From NCBI GenBank assembly GCA_016647705.1, contig CM028329.1, forward strand, positions 16,736,410 through 16,800,409: 64,000 nt of DNA, given 5' to 3'. The translations under genes and the position numbers were made by a program. Below, piece after piece: positions 34,361 through 40,900 of this stretch. The stretch comes from Eucommia ulmoides (taxonomy: Eukaryota > Streptophyta > Magnoliopsida > Garryales > Eucommiaceae). Positions within the stretch are counted from its first letter, which is position 1; every line of letters starts with the position of its first letter. The notes beneath the pieces are model-generated. The model made no database searches, had not been told where the DNA came from, and saw nothing but the letters and a program-made list of their open reading frames with translations.

Positions 34361-34897
34361 AACTTCTCCAAGACTCCAACCTCCCATTAGCTGATTTATT
34401 AATTATTCTCCTCGCCTTTTTTTTTTTTTTTTTTAATTTTGGTTGTCAAACAATTACAGATATAACAAATCAAGCCCATCTAGAGGAAATGTTCCAATTC
34501 ACAAGATTAATTAATCAATCAAGTTATCCTAAGTGACAAAATACAAATTAAAGAAAACAAGACTGGCATGAGGAAAAATCTTGAAAGAAATAAAGCAAAG
34601 TCAAATTCAATTACCACATAGCATCACGAGATAGTCAACTTTTCAAAGAAGAGAATCCATTAAACATTAAAAAAGAAAACGAAAACCAAATTGGGGGAGG
34701 GGGGGTGGAGAGAGAGAGAGACCTTCACCACAGCTGAGTTTCACGCTCTTGAAACGAGTTTGTGAACGCAAAAATTCAAGCAAAGTGGTGGAAGGGTCAA
34801 CACATGAGAGCTCAAATCTCTCTCCGTTAACAGCAAAGACCAGACTGTTAGTTGTTGAATTACTTGCTGTTGCTGCTTTGGTTTCTCTCTGCTCCAT
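9011..34897 (-). CDS. AAO: Aldehyde oxidase (molybdenum-flavoenzyme, plant AAO family), 10 coding exons
   Basis: Joined exons: 34897-34723, 32908-31259, 23817-23558, 23032-22823, 22733-22515, 21785-20820, 19736-19641, 10270-10172, 10098-9909, 9252-9011. All nine introns are GT-AG and all phases agree. The total is 4,107 nt, 1,368 residues, with no internal stop. Domain order: [2Fe-2S] I (Cys56, 61, 64, 86), [2Fe-2S] II (Cys126, 129, 173, 175), FAD domain (LVVGNTGTG 275-283, ASLGGNL 363-369), and molybdopterin domain (GGGFGGK 826-832, RGPGEVQG from 942, [20 protein letters not shown] with catalytic Glu1292). Members of this family are cytosolic dimers that oxidise aldehydes to acids; plant paralogs act on abscisic aldehyde (final step of ABA synthesis), indole-3-acetaldehyde or other aldehydes. 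Plant RAPG/RGPG and ELGQG-type motifs favour aldehyde oxidase over xanthine dehydrogenase. The exact paralog and substrate cannot be read from sequence. The chosen ATG has G at -3 and G at +4. Introns 3, 5, 6 and 9 (525, 729, 1083 and 656 bp) show no clear full element. Confidence 0.95.
9909..10098 (-). CDS. AAO: Aldehyde oxidase exon 9
   Basis: A 190-bp exon encoding [18 protein letters not shown] through [10 protein letters not shown] plus one base of the next codon. Acceptor TACAG precedes 10098 after a 73-bp intron. The donor is AAAG|GTGAAA (9908-9907). Confidence 0.93.
10172..10270 (-). CDS. AAO: Aldehyde oxidase exon 8
   Basis: A 99-bp exon encoding [20 protein letters not shown] through NPAVDLGQ. 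The acceptor is TACAG (cag at 10273-10271) and the donor is CAG|GTTTGC (10171-10170). It lies 9.4 kb from exon 7, beyond a nest of copia elements, yet frame and family alignment are unbroken. Confidence 0.92.
10330..10533 (-). repeat. Copia-A 3' LTR
   Basis: Matches 19190-19393 along its whole length, with the outer end TGTTAAGATAAAT (plus strand). The inner terminal dinucleotide has mutated. The polypurine tract lies just inside, at about 10531-10541. Confidence 0.88.
10534..12453 (-). pseudogene. Copia-A reverse transcriptase and RNase H
   Basis: The reverse transcriptase N-terminus includes [20 protein letters not shown], then [20 protein letters not shown] and [12 protein letters not shown]. 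The YVDD region is decayed. RNase H includes [37 protein letters not shown] and [20 protein letters not shown]. Stops, frameshifts and a 132-bp MITE within RNase H show it is non-functional. Confidence 0.82.
10876..11007. mobile_element. 132-bp MITE nested in the RNase H region of Copia-A
   Basis: The ends are 30-bp terminal inverted repeats with two mismatches. The inner 19 bp, CATGTTTGGTTGGAGGTAA, is perfect at 10880-10898 and 10985-11003. The insert separates STEAY from the following [10 protein letters not shown] block of RNase H. I could not settle the target duplication, so the superfamily is open. Confidence 0.85.
12500..13400 (-). pseudogene. Copia-A integrase
   Basis: Recognisable phrases are [41 protein letters not shown] (expected YYVTFIDDYSRYTWIY) and [18 protein letters not shown]. 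The rve-type core is split over at least three frames with internal stops. Confidence 0.75.
13634..13960 (-). pseudogene. Copia-A protease
   Basis: Contains [14 protein letters not shown], the copia aspartic protease active site (DSG), then [18 protein letters not shown]. The frame is open for 108 codons but is isolated from gag and integrase by frameshifts. Confidence 0.8.
14131..14540 (-). pseudogene. Copia-A gag, C-terminal part with zinc knuckle
   Basis: Continues the interrupted gag with SIHEF, a stop, then [19 protein letters not shown] and [16 protein letters not shown]. After a frameshift it reads a CCHC zinc knuckle, [14 protein letters not shown] (about 14145-14190). About 11 residues between the two gag halves are missing, so the Copia-C insertion or a later deletion removed them. 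Confidence 0.8.
14670..15796. mobile_element. GC-rich insert within the Copia-C LTR, unclassified DNA transposon-like
   Basis: The ends are imperfect inverted repeats. The left begins GCCCCGTTTGACCCAACCC; the right, read inward, gives GGTGGCGTTTGG and then ATGGGTTGGGTTGAG. The interior is unlike its surroundings: a GC-rich block (14930-15360) of CCATCGTCGCC-type sequence, then two diverged tandem copies of a CAAATCGATTTAGGGTTTG phrase (15380-15490). It resembles a captured gene 5' region, but no conserved protein was recognised and no target duplication was clear. Confidence 0.5.
16072..16980 (+). pseudogene. Copia-C gag with zinc knuckle
   Basis: [15 protein letters not shown] leads to [47 protein letters not shown] and [19 protein letters not shown], a copia gag domain. 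A stop at 16624-16626 breaks it. It resumes with [20 protein letters not shown] and a CCHC knuckle, [19 protein letters not shown] (16908-16964). A second stop follows at about 16978. Confidence 0.85.
17041..18520 (+). pseudogene. Copia-C protease and remnant integrase
   Basis: The protease has the active site SWVIDSG at about 17248, followed at once by a frameshift. The GAG-pre-integrase block is [18 protein letters not shown] (17660-17715). The integrase catalytic core is missing: near 17855 the sequence jumps to the late integrase region ([50 protein letters not shown]). It looks like an internal deletion. Confidence 0.8.
18590..18936 (-). pseudogene. Copia-A gag, N-terminal part
   Basis: Starts [19 protein letters not shown], then after stops and frameshifts continues with TWINNS-like sequence and [21 protein letters not shown] to KQYQLE. 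This is the copia gag (UBN2-type) domain. It is cut at KQYQLE by the Copia-C insertion, and the rest resumes at 14540. Confidence 0.75.
19190..19393 (-). repeat. Copia-A 5' LTR
   Basis: TG...CA ends on the minus strand (outer end TGAGTATTAGAG, inner end TATCTTAACA). It abuts the primer binding site at 19189-19176. Confidence 0.88.
19394..19530. mobile_element. MITE-like fragment at the Copia-A insertion site
   Basis: GGTAGCATTTGGTAGCATGG and AATTCCAAAGCT resemble the fragment at 33240-33352 in intron 1 (GGTAGCGTTAGGTTTCATGG, then AATTCCAAAGCTTGAA). Copia-A appears to have inserted exactly at its left edge, because its target duplication GGTAG is the first part of this element. Confidence 0.4.
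19641..19736 (-). CDS. AAO: Aldehyde oxidase exon 7
   Basis: A 96-bp exon encoding [18 protein letters not shown] through NYGAAVSE. It is too short to find by length, but it lines up with the family and has acceptor ATCAG (cag at 19739-19737) and consensus donor GAG|GTAAGC (19640-19639). Confidence 0.92.
20820..21785 (-). CDS. AAO: Aldehyde oxidase exon 6 (core of molybdopterin domain)
   Basis: A 966-bp exon encoding [20 protein letters not shown] through WDSLILQ. It contains [17 protein letters not shown] (active-site loop, Arg942), [10 protein letters not shown] and [16 protein letters not shown]. The acceptor is CTCAG (cag at 21788-21786) and the donor is CAG|GTAGCT (20819-20818). The reading frame has no stop. 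Confidence 0.94.
22411..22468. repeat. Poly(T) and (ATT)n microsatellite in intron 5
   Basis: About 20 T are followed by about 13 ATT units and more T. A (GA)n tract also lies in the same intron at about 21966-21983. Both are simple repeats with no other evident role. Confidence 0.9.
22515..22733 (-). CDS. AAO: Aldehyde oxidase exon 5 (molybdopterin motif)
   Basis: A 219-bp, phase-0 exon encoding [20 protein letters not shown] through [16 protein letters not shown]. The GGGFGGK loop (residues 826-832) is a molybdopterin-contacting motif of this enzyme family. Acceptor CCAG precedes 22733. The donor is the consensus CCT|GTGAGT (22514-22513). Confidence 0.94.
22823..23032 (-). CDS. AAO: Aldehyde oxidase exon 4
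   Basis: A 210-bp, phase-0 exon encoding [16 protein letters not shown] to KILSAE. The acceptor is TTTAG (tag at 23035-23033) and the donor is GAG|GTAGTG (22822-22821). The family norm at the junction with exon 3 is [10 protein letters not shown]; here the join gives [10 protein letters not shown], a conservative change. Confidence 0.93.
23558..23817 (-). CDS. AAO: Aldehyde oxidase exon 3
   Basis: This 260-bp exon follows acceptor CACAG (cag at 23820-23818). It completes the Gly codon and encodes [13 protein letters not shown] through [10 protein letters not shown], the start of the molybdopterin domain. Donor GTG|GTAATT is at 23557-23556. It is separated from exon 2 by a 7.4-kb intron filled with retroelement sequence. 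Confidence 0.93.
23918..24337 (+). mobile_element. Retroelement 3' end plus 147-bp LTR, tandem unit 1
   Basis: Copia-like C-terminal codons ([18 protein letters not shown] at about 24008) are followed by a polypurine tract, TTGAGGGGAG. A 147-bp LTR then spans 24119-24265, whose ends TGTTAAAGG and CCTTTAACA are inverted repeats. The unit opens with ATGGTAGAAAGGATTAATTA and recurs directly after as unit 2, suggesting a tandem duplication. Confidence 0.7.
24338..24582 (+). mobile_element. Retroelement 3' end, tandem unit 2, left part (continues at 30850)
   Basis: Repeats unit 1 (GGTAGAAAGGATTAATTATG, GGCTTGCCACAATTATTGCA, then TGCTCCAACTTGAGAAGGAG). Its LTR begins at about 24565 and is split after TATTTAT by Copia-B. 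The rest of the LTR and flank resumes at 30850. Confidence 0.7.
24660..26130 (-). pseudogene. Copia-B inverted segment: LTR, primer binding site, gag, then reverse transcriptase start
   Basis: Read on the minus strand: LTR (26130-25896), primer binding site TGGTATACAGAGC (25895-25883), gag from ATG 25554 ([16 protein letters not shown], then [18 protein letters not shown] and [20 protein letters not shown]) to about 24895. It then jumps, with all of protease and integrase missing, to the reverse transcriptase start ([16 protein letters not shown]-like, 24895-24660). The segment is an internally deleted copy joined head-on to plus-strand element sequence. Confidence 0.82.
26128..26533 (+). repeat. 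Copia-B duplicated integrase segment, first copy
   Basis: Near-identical by eye to 27870-28273. Both read [29 protein letters not shown] and FYSDNGG. The first copy runs at its right end straight into gag ([20 protein letters not shown]), out of element order. Confidence 0.85.
26540..27060 (+). pseudogene. Copia-B gag, plus-strand copy
   Basis: Reads [60 protein letters not shown] and, after frameshifts, INKELSL near 27020-27050. It is an inverted copy of 24895-25440. A CCHC knuckle remnant follows, with an internal stop ([12 protein letters not shown] stop C, about 27210-27260). Confidence 0.8.
27340..28800 (+). pseudogene. Copia-B protease and integrase
   Basis: The protease region has [17 protein letters not shown] after an in-frame stop (about 27400). 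Next are [36 protein letters not shown] (GAG-pre-integrase) and the integrase core (about 27960-28270). Last is the late region [38 protein letters not shown] (28460-28600). Several stops and shifts are present. Confidence 0.8.
29040..30590 (+). pseudogene. Copia-B reverse transcriptase and RNase H
   Basis: Blocks in order: [63 protein letters not shown] (YVDD catalytic motif at 29631-29642), [20 protein letters not shown] and [20 protein letters not shown] (RNase H). Last come [20 protein letters not shown] and LTDALTKPL-like codons before the LTR. Stops and frameshifts break it, but the domain is long and well preserved. Confidence 0.85.
30592..30849 (+). repeat. Copia-B 3' LTR
   Basis: A 258-bp LTR starting TGATAAAGATATGAGTACTT and ending AAACTCTTTA, preceded by a purine-rich GCGGAGACA. 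It contains repeated AATTATAGGAGATTAATT phrases. Its inverted partner lies at 25896-26130, and a short direct partner at 24583-24660. Confidence 0.85.
30850..31050 (+). mobile_element. Retroelement LTR, tandem unit 2, right part
   Basis: Starts with the Copia-B target duplication TTTAT (30850-30854), then GTCTTTCCAGTACTGTTTAG through the LTR end near 30976. The same AGATCTAGAGGGTGTAAAAT flank as unit 1 follows. Confidence 0.7.
31259..32908 (-). CDS. AAO: Aldehyde oxidase exon 2 (both Fe-S domains and FAD domain)
   Basis: This 1,650-bp exon follows acceptor GGCAG (32913-32909). It encodes the rest of [2Fe-2S] I, all of [2Fe-2S] II (SQCGFCTPG and [10 protein letters not shown]) and the complete FAD-binding domain. 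It ends with [17 protein letters not shown], the normal linker into the molybdopterin domain. Donor TCAG|GTTCGT lies at 31258-31257. Reading on past this donor gives a short nonsense tail and a stop near 31224, so the splice is needed. Confidence 0.94.
33032..33236. mobile_element. PIF/Harbinger-like (Tourist-type) MITE in intron 1
   Basis: Inverted ends GAGTCCATTTGGATGAGATA (left) and TAGTCCGTCTGGATGAGGTA (right, read inward) are flanked by the 3-bp duplication TTA (33029-33031 and 33237-33239), the hallmark of this superfamily. It is 205 bp long and has no coding capacity. Confidence 0.8.
33240..33352. mobile_element. Second MITE-like fragment directly beside the Harbinger-like MITE
   Basis: GGTAGCGTTAGGTTTCATGG at the left and GGTGGTGTTTGGTATCAC (right end read inward) form an imperfect terminal inverted repeat. 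It shares sequence with 19394-19530. The target duplication is not clear. Confidence 0.5.
33842..34026 (-). mobile_element. Au-type SINE in intron 1, full length
   Basis: On the minus strand it begins GGGGAGCCTTGGGATAATGG (tRNA-like A box) and has GTTACGGGTTCGAGTCG (B box), then the Au-family body (AACAGCCTCTTGCAAAAA, TGCGTACAATAGACC, GCATAGCGGGAG) and a short T-run end. A target duplication of about 21 bp, CTATTTTCTAAAAAACTATT and one more A, flanks it at 33821-33841 and 34027-34048, with one extra base on the right. The insertion is in the gene's sense orientation. Confidence 0.92.
34315..34356. repeat. 42-bp poly(A) run in intron 1
   Basis: A single homopolymer of 42 A, with a run of about 18 T nearby at 34417-34434. 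It could be the tail of an unrecognised retroposon, but I see no element body to its left. The length is likely imprecise. Confidence 0.85.
34723..34897 (-). CDS. AAO: Aldehyde oxidase exon 1
   Basis: Residues 1-58 plus the first base of codon 59. It starts [10 protein letters not shown], a short variable leader with no targeting signal I can recognise, followed by the ferredoxin-like fold. It ends KLSCGE, giving the first cluster cysteine (Cys56). The donor is GAAG|GTCTCT at 34722-34721. The next exon completes the Gly codon, restoring CGEGGCGAC. Confidence 0.93.
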
Positions 34898-35131
34898 TAC
34901 TGATAGCTTGTGGATTGACTATCTCAGCTTCTGGCAATGCTAGTTACGAAGGTGATAGCTCCAAATACAATGAACAGTCGGAGTGACGTTAGAGTGGCAC
35001 GAAGATGCATAAGATATCATATTATAATACTTATTTAAGCTTACCATATGAATGAATGGGTGATAAACATTTGTCATCTCTTTAATCTTATTTTTCCATT
35101 AGAACGAAGGGTCAAGATTAAATTTTATAAT
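34898..35131 (-). promoter_or_regulatory. 5' flank / probable promoter of the aldehyde oxidase gene
   Basis: Only about 234 bp separate the start codon from the probable Helitron end. On the minus strand an AT-rich stretch with TATAATA-like sequence lies near 35020-35030, about 130 bp upstream of the ATG. A TGACGT core (34984-34989), the bZIP-type as-1 half site, lies about 90 bp upstream. No transcription start can be fixed by eye, and part of the true promoter may lie inside or beyond the Helitron. Confidence 0.3.
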
Positions 35132-37976
35132 TCTCTCTTAACTATGGGGATTACAATTGTCATTAATACATCATCTCCTTAGTCACCCACCTCAAGAAAC
35201 AAATCGACAACATCAACCTCATTTCACAACTCTTCAAACCCTCTCTCACGCTTATTCTCTTCCCAAACACCCAGCTACTCATTTCATCTCTCTCTTTCTC
35301 TCTCTCTCTCTCCCCCTAAAGCCTCACGGTTACTACCTCTACGAAACCATCAATATTGCGCTCCGTCGTGAGGCATCGCCGGGCATTGCCATGCACCACT
35401 ATGGCTGTCATCTTTGCTCCATCGCTGGGCATTGCCCCGCACTGCCATGGTTGTCACTGCTGCTCCATCGCCGGGCATAGTTGCGCACCATCGAACGACC
35501 ATCGCTCTCCCTCTATCCAGATCTAGTCAAATCGAGCCCCAATTTGGCCCGATTTGGGTTTGGTTTGGTTTGAACTAGCCAAATTTGGTGGAGCTTCGAA
35601 GTAATCGTCAGTCGTTGAAGGTAACTTGGCCAAATCTAACTCCAATTTGGCTGGATTTGGCTTTGTTTTGAAAATATCTATTTTTTATTTGGTTAGATAT
35701 CTTTTAATTTTTTACATTTGATTTGGAATTGGAAGAGAATGCTGATTTGGGGCACCGAAAGGTGAGGCAAATTTGGAACAAGCAAATATGGAGGGTGTTA
35801 TCGGTGGATCTATTTATTTGTTCGATCATATTCGTGGTGTGGTTGTGGATTTGTCGGGGGTTTAAATGCTTTGAAGGCTAAATATTGACGAATATCTGAA
35901 TATCCGATGTGTGATGGTACGTGATTTTCTCAACTTTGGAGGTATTTTTTGTGTTGATTTTGTTGGGTTTGATGTAAACAGTTGAATAATTTTACTATCA
36001 AAATCTCAAGAATCGCCTTCGAAACAATCAAATAATGAATAAAAAAAAAAACGTGGAAAGTTTTTTTCATTGTTTTAGGATTTTCGAAATCTTCAGTTTG
36101 TTTACAGTTTGGTCTTCCCATTAAATTATTGTGCATTGCCGAAATGAGGTTTTTTGCGAATCAAGCAGTGGCAGAGTGCTAAGGCTTGGGAAAAAATGTC
36201 TAAAATATTTAATTTAGGAAATTGTCTAAAATATTTAATTTAGGAAATTGTATATTGAATTTTTTATGGATCAATTCTATTTTGAAGCGTTATCGATTGA
36301 AATGTGCTATTTTTGTCTTGAATACGTGTGCAGTGTTACATTTTTTCTCTTAATCACGGCCGAGTCTAATAGATCAGCCTGTGGATATTTTTAAGATATG
36401 GATACACAGGTATAACTCTCGCTTAATCTTCTTTTCAAGTTCTATTAATCTCTCGCTTAATCTCTTTTGTGTTATGAACCATATTACTTCGATATTTGAT
36501 TAACTTAGTATTCATTAAAAGGATAGATTTCTTTAACGCAACATATGTAGTTTAAAAAATTTTAGTTCAGTTCTTGGTTATCAGGAATTTTCTTGATTTG
36601 TACGTGGTGCATGATTCTGGTATTGGAATTTGAGGCTAATTTTTATGAATTTTACTTTTGTTCTAGCCACATGTTTGATTTCTTGATTTAGCTAAATTTG
36701 TTTGATTTCCCTAGCTCTGTGTTCGATTTCACTTGCTATGAGTTTGATCGGTTTCTAACAATGATTTGTTTAGATCTGACCACAATTTCTTTTTAGTTCG
36801 CAGATTTCTAAATTTGTTAGAACTATTTGAGAAATATCAAAAGATGTAATAAATTAGCTTTGTTTGTTCTCCATTTAATTGAAATAAGAAATTAGAGTCC
36901 ATTTAATATAATTTTTGAGTTTGAATTATTATTGTTCTTAGTTGAGTTTAATCTTTTGTTTTTTCATTTCTGCTTCTCGGTCCATGTCGTGCGTTTTGAT
37001 CTATCGATTAAGGAAATATTGTAGAATTTGTATAGATTCTTCATTCTCATTCATGTTGTAAACAAGAGTTTCATATGATGTTGGGCTCACGTTTTGCGGT
37101 TTCTAAATTTTACGATTACAACGAAGCAATTTTGGTAATTTCAAGCAGAAATCGAGCTTTACTATATTGCTATTCTAGAGGTAACAAATCTACACTTAAT
37201 TCTAGGTACAAAAATATTACCGTACTATTTTTATTTCATTATGCATAAATTTCATAAATTTGTTTTTTTGATTTCATTGATTCCCCCCCCCCCCCCCCCC
37301 CCCCTCCTTTTTTTACTTAGTATTTTTCTATGTTATCATGTACTCTAATTTCACTTGCTTTTTATTTTTTTTATATACATGTAGGTTGTTTGAAGTCTTT
37401 AAGGATATCAGACAATGAGGATGAGTTTAACAAGGATTTGGTAACTAGTCTTTTTTTTTTTTTTTTTGGTTATGTAAGGATTTATATAATTAGTATTTTT
37501 TTTAGATGTCTAAAAGTTTATATAATTTTTTTTCATTTGTGGTTGTATAAAAGTTTATATAATTTTTTTTTTTGGTTGTGTAAAAGATTATATAATTATT
37601 TTTCCCTTTATGAATGTGTAAATATTTACATAGTTATTGTTTTCTTTGTGGGTGTATAAATGTTTGTATAATTATGTTTTTATTTTATGGGTGTTGAAAG
37701 ATAGATTGGTTATTTGAAGAGATGGTGGAAGACAGAAAATAAAAAAAATATTAAAAAAAAAATAAGAAAATAGAAAGAAAAATTTTCTTAATTTTTTTTG
37801 TGTGTAAATGTTTATATAATTATTTTTTAATGTCTATAGATAGATTGGATAGATTGGTTATTCGGAGAAATAGAAGAAGAAGAACAATTTTCTTAATTTT
37901 TTTTTTCTAATTTTATTAAATAAAAAAATTATAAAGTTATTTTAAAGTCCGCGCTTAGTGCGGGTCTAAAACTAGT
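35132..37976 (+). mobile_element. Probable non-autonomous Helitron upstream of the aldehyde oxidase gene
   Basis: The right end is typical: a short GC hairpin (CCGCGCTTAGTGCGG, 37949-37963), then GTCTAAAACTAG and T (CTAG at 37972-37975), matching the CTRR|T Helitron terminus. The left end is less sure: TCTCTCTTAACTATGGGG at 35132 fits a Helitron TC start, but the preceding base is T rather than the expected A. Inside are a CT-rich and GC-rich block (35220-35520), a run of about 20 C (37284-37303), and degenerate 50-bp repeats (37440-37680, TTTATATAATT phrase). No RepHel protein was found. Confidence 0.65.
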
Positions 37977-40900
37977 AATTAATTATTTTGTTATTTATCT
38001 ATAAGTTTTGTAACTTGAATAGGGTGCGCTTATACCAGATATTTTATATTTCACTACTTGCCTTATATTTATCACAATTAGCTATATATGATAAAAGTTA
38101 AAAATATTATTGAAACAGTATCTGTTGGCATAAAAAACAGACTAACACCTACAATAGGTCCGGCCAGAGTGTAAGAGAATATTTTATTTGTTGAGTTGGC
38201 AGTCTTAGGTACGTTGTCCTCTGGCAAGTGAACAGTCCTTGGTTGATTTATCTGGAGTCCGAGCAAGTACCTACAAAAAGACCCACTGGGGTATGCTTGA
38301 CAAAGTCTCTTTTGCGTGAGAGTAAGAGCTCAGGAAAAAATGGGAGTTCAAGTGTGTTAACCAAGAACTTCTCATGTACCTGGTGCACTTATTATCCCGT
38401 TATTTATAGGAGAAATGTTAGATTAGCCCAGTGAAATTAGGACCCTAAACTCGGTTAATTAGCATAATCTGGCACATGGCTAATGAGCAGACGCACGTGG
38501 CCAATTTGAGCTCTGAGTAGCGCTCCTCTGAGTGGTGCTTTTTTGACAACGCTTGTCACCTAAAGCACCCATCACCTAGGTTGTGTAGAGATTTTGTTGG
38601 ATAACAAAGTAGAGAACTCAGATGCTAGAGAGCTCCGGTCGGAGACCAAAAAGCGGAGAGTTAGATGCCTTCCGCGGAGCTCTGGTCGGAGACCACAAAA
38701 CAGAGTTCTGAGCGGCGAAATCTTTGGGTGGCATTTTTTTGAATGACGCCTGATCTCTAGATAATATTTTTATGAGCGACGCCTTTTTGGTCGTTGATCT
38801 TTGAACCCCGAGTCGCCAACATCTTAGCACTTAGAATTTTTTGAAGTTTTTTTAGTTTTCTGATTCTCTACCTCTGAATCTTTTTTTTTTTTGTTTGTTT
38901 CTGTTTCTAGGAGTAGCTCAGGAAGAAGCTCAGGCTTCAACGTGCTGAAGCAAGCCTCTCCTGCTTCCGAAGATGTTAGATAGGGCACTAGTGCCCAGAG
39001 AGTTTGGTCTTGATGAGGAGGATTACTCAACTTCTATCTAGAAATTGTTGTGCTGAAGGAGAGGGTTTTGAGGACACCTTTTCACCAGGTGAAAAATCTC
39101 TTGAGTTCGACTCTGTACGACATTCTCTTCTACCAAGTTCCATCTCTGCCTGTTGCTGAGCTTCAATTGAGACCAACGAACAATAAGTCAATTTTTTCTA
39201 GATCGTCATTTTTTCATGACTTAGCTCGACATTCTGAATTGTGACCTCTTGAAAGGAATGGACAATACTACTATGCTAAGGAGAGGCTATACTAAGGAGA
39301 GTTTTTTCCAAGAGGAAGGCTAGGACAGACTTCTCAGGGCAATGCTCCACCTCCCCGGCCTCTAACTCACACAGTAATGACAACCAGGGACTCCAGTCCT
39401 AGTGCACAAGATCTGAAGCCTACGCTGACAACTCCGCAAGAGAGGAACAAGCAATCAAGTAGGGAGCTGGCTCAACAAAGCAAAAAGGAGAGCAGACGTC
39501 CATCCAAGTTGACAAACATTATTTTTTTTCCTTTAGATCCCCGTCCCAATTTCTTTGGAGTTGGAAATACTGGCGTGGAGGTTAGCACCCGCCTGCTGGA
39601 TAACTCGGCGCTGATGTCGGAGTTCCTGGATTGAGTGACGCCACTAGCCAACAGGAAGAAGATTGGTATCATTGCCCCCGAGTGGCTCGCCGGGGATGTT
39701 TTCAGAAACCTGACCAGAGTGAGTGACTTGCTCTTTCTCAGTACTTAGATTATTTGAAAGTTTCTTTTAATTTCATGAATCCATACATTTTCTCCCCCAA
39801 CTTGTTTTCACTAACAGACCGTCCTTCGGTTTAATGGGCTGGTAAACTAGCTTTTATTGGATGGCGGGCTTCTTGTCGAGCTAGATTCCCACCGAGCCGC
39901 CCACAAGAAGAGTGACGAAGCGGAGGCTAGTCTCCATGTTGATTTGTCTGTTGTTCGAACCGAGAATCTGGGATTTCACGTTGATTACTAGAACCTCCAA
40001 TCTAAGATTGACATGCTCGGGACTGAGTTTAGTACCTTCAAGTGGCGTGTGAAAACCCTAGAGCAAAAGTGGTAGGACACCGTTAATCGGGCCAGGGATA
40101 AGGGTAGATCAGAGGCGGTAGAACAGTGGAATAAGGGCCTCGGATATCTGGAGCTCCGGGAAGAGAAAGCCAACGACTTTCTAGAAGTAGAAAACCGAGC
40201 CACATTGAAGGCCATTTACTACATATATCCAGAGTTCCCCGTCGGTCATGTGGAGATAGAGTTCTCAGACTAGGAGGACGACGCTGAGCATGGAGGTGTT
40301 GGATAGAAAGATGCCAAAAAGGATAGTAATGACGAGGAAGGCGCCAAGGAGGGTGAGATTAGCGCTCTTTCTCCTCGTGAGAATGCCCCTCAAGACGAGG
40401 GCGGGAAGGATTGAGCTCCAAGTTCTCATTTCTTTAGCACTTAGAATTTTGCAGCCTTTTTTTTCACTTATTCTTCTTGCCGACTTCAAGTGGGCTGATG
40501 ACCCCCACATATACACCTCATTTTGAACATATCAATGCAAGTCATTTTTGTGTATTCCTGCTTTTCTGTGCCCAAGTGTGTGAGCTTCTGAGCGACAAAG
40601 CCATGGTATCTCAGAGTCCTTCCCTTCTTCTCGACGTTTTTTCCAAGTTGATCTTTGCTTAGTAACGTCCTCAAAGTTGTAAAATCTGGGAATTTTTTTA
40701 CCTTTACCTAGGGCCATGGACCATTAGTCCCTCAGTCCGGAACACGAGTTGATTGTAAGAAAATTGTGTCGCAAACTTAGGATAAGGGTTTCCCATGGAA
40801 CTTGGTCCTCTTAGTCCCCAAGAACGCAAAGCAATGGTTGGTCCCCCGTGGCCAGTCATTTGTGGGTTTTCCTTAGTCAGGTTTATTCCTAAACCCTTTT

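Noticed and set aside
37284-37303. Poly(C) run of about 20, and similar G runs near 2746 and 19603
   Set aside because: Homopolymers with no associated feature. They may be true or may reflect sequencing length error.
39377-39634. Plus-strand frame considered as a possible host gene exon
   Set aside because: It belongs to an eroded transposon-like ORF with stops before and after, and no conserved host domain was recognised.
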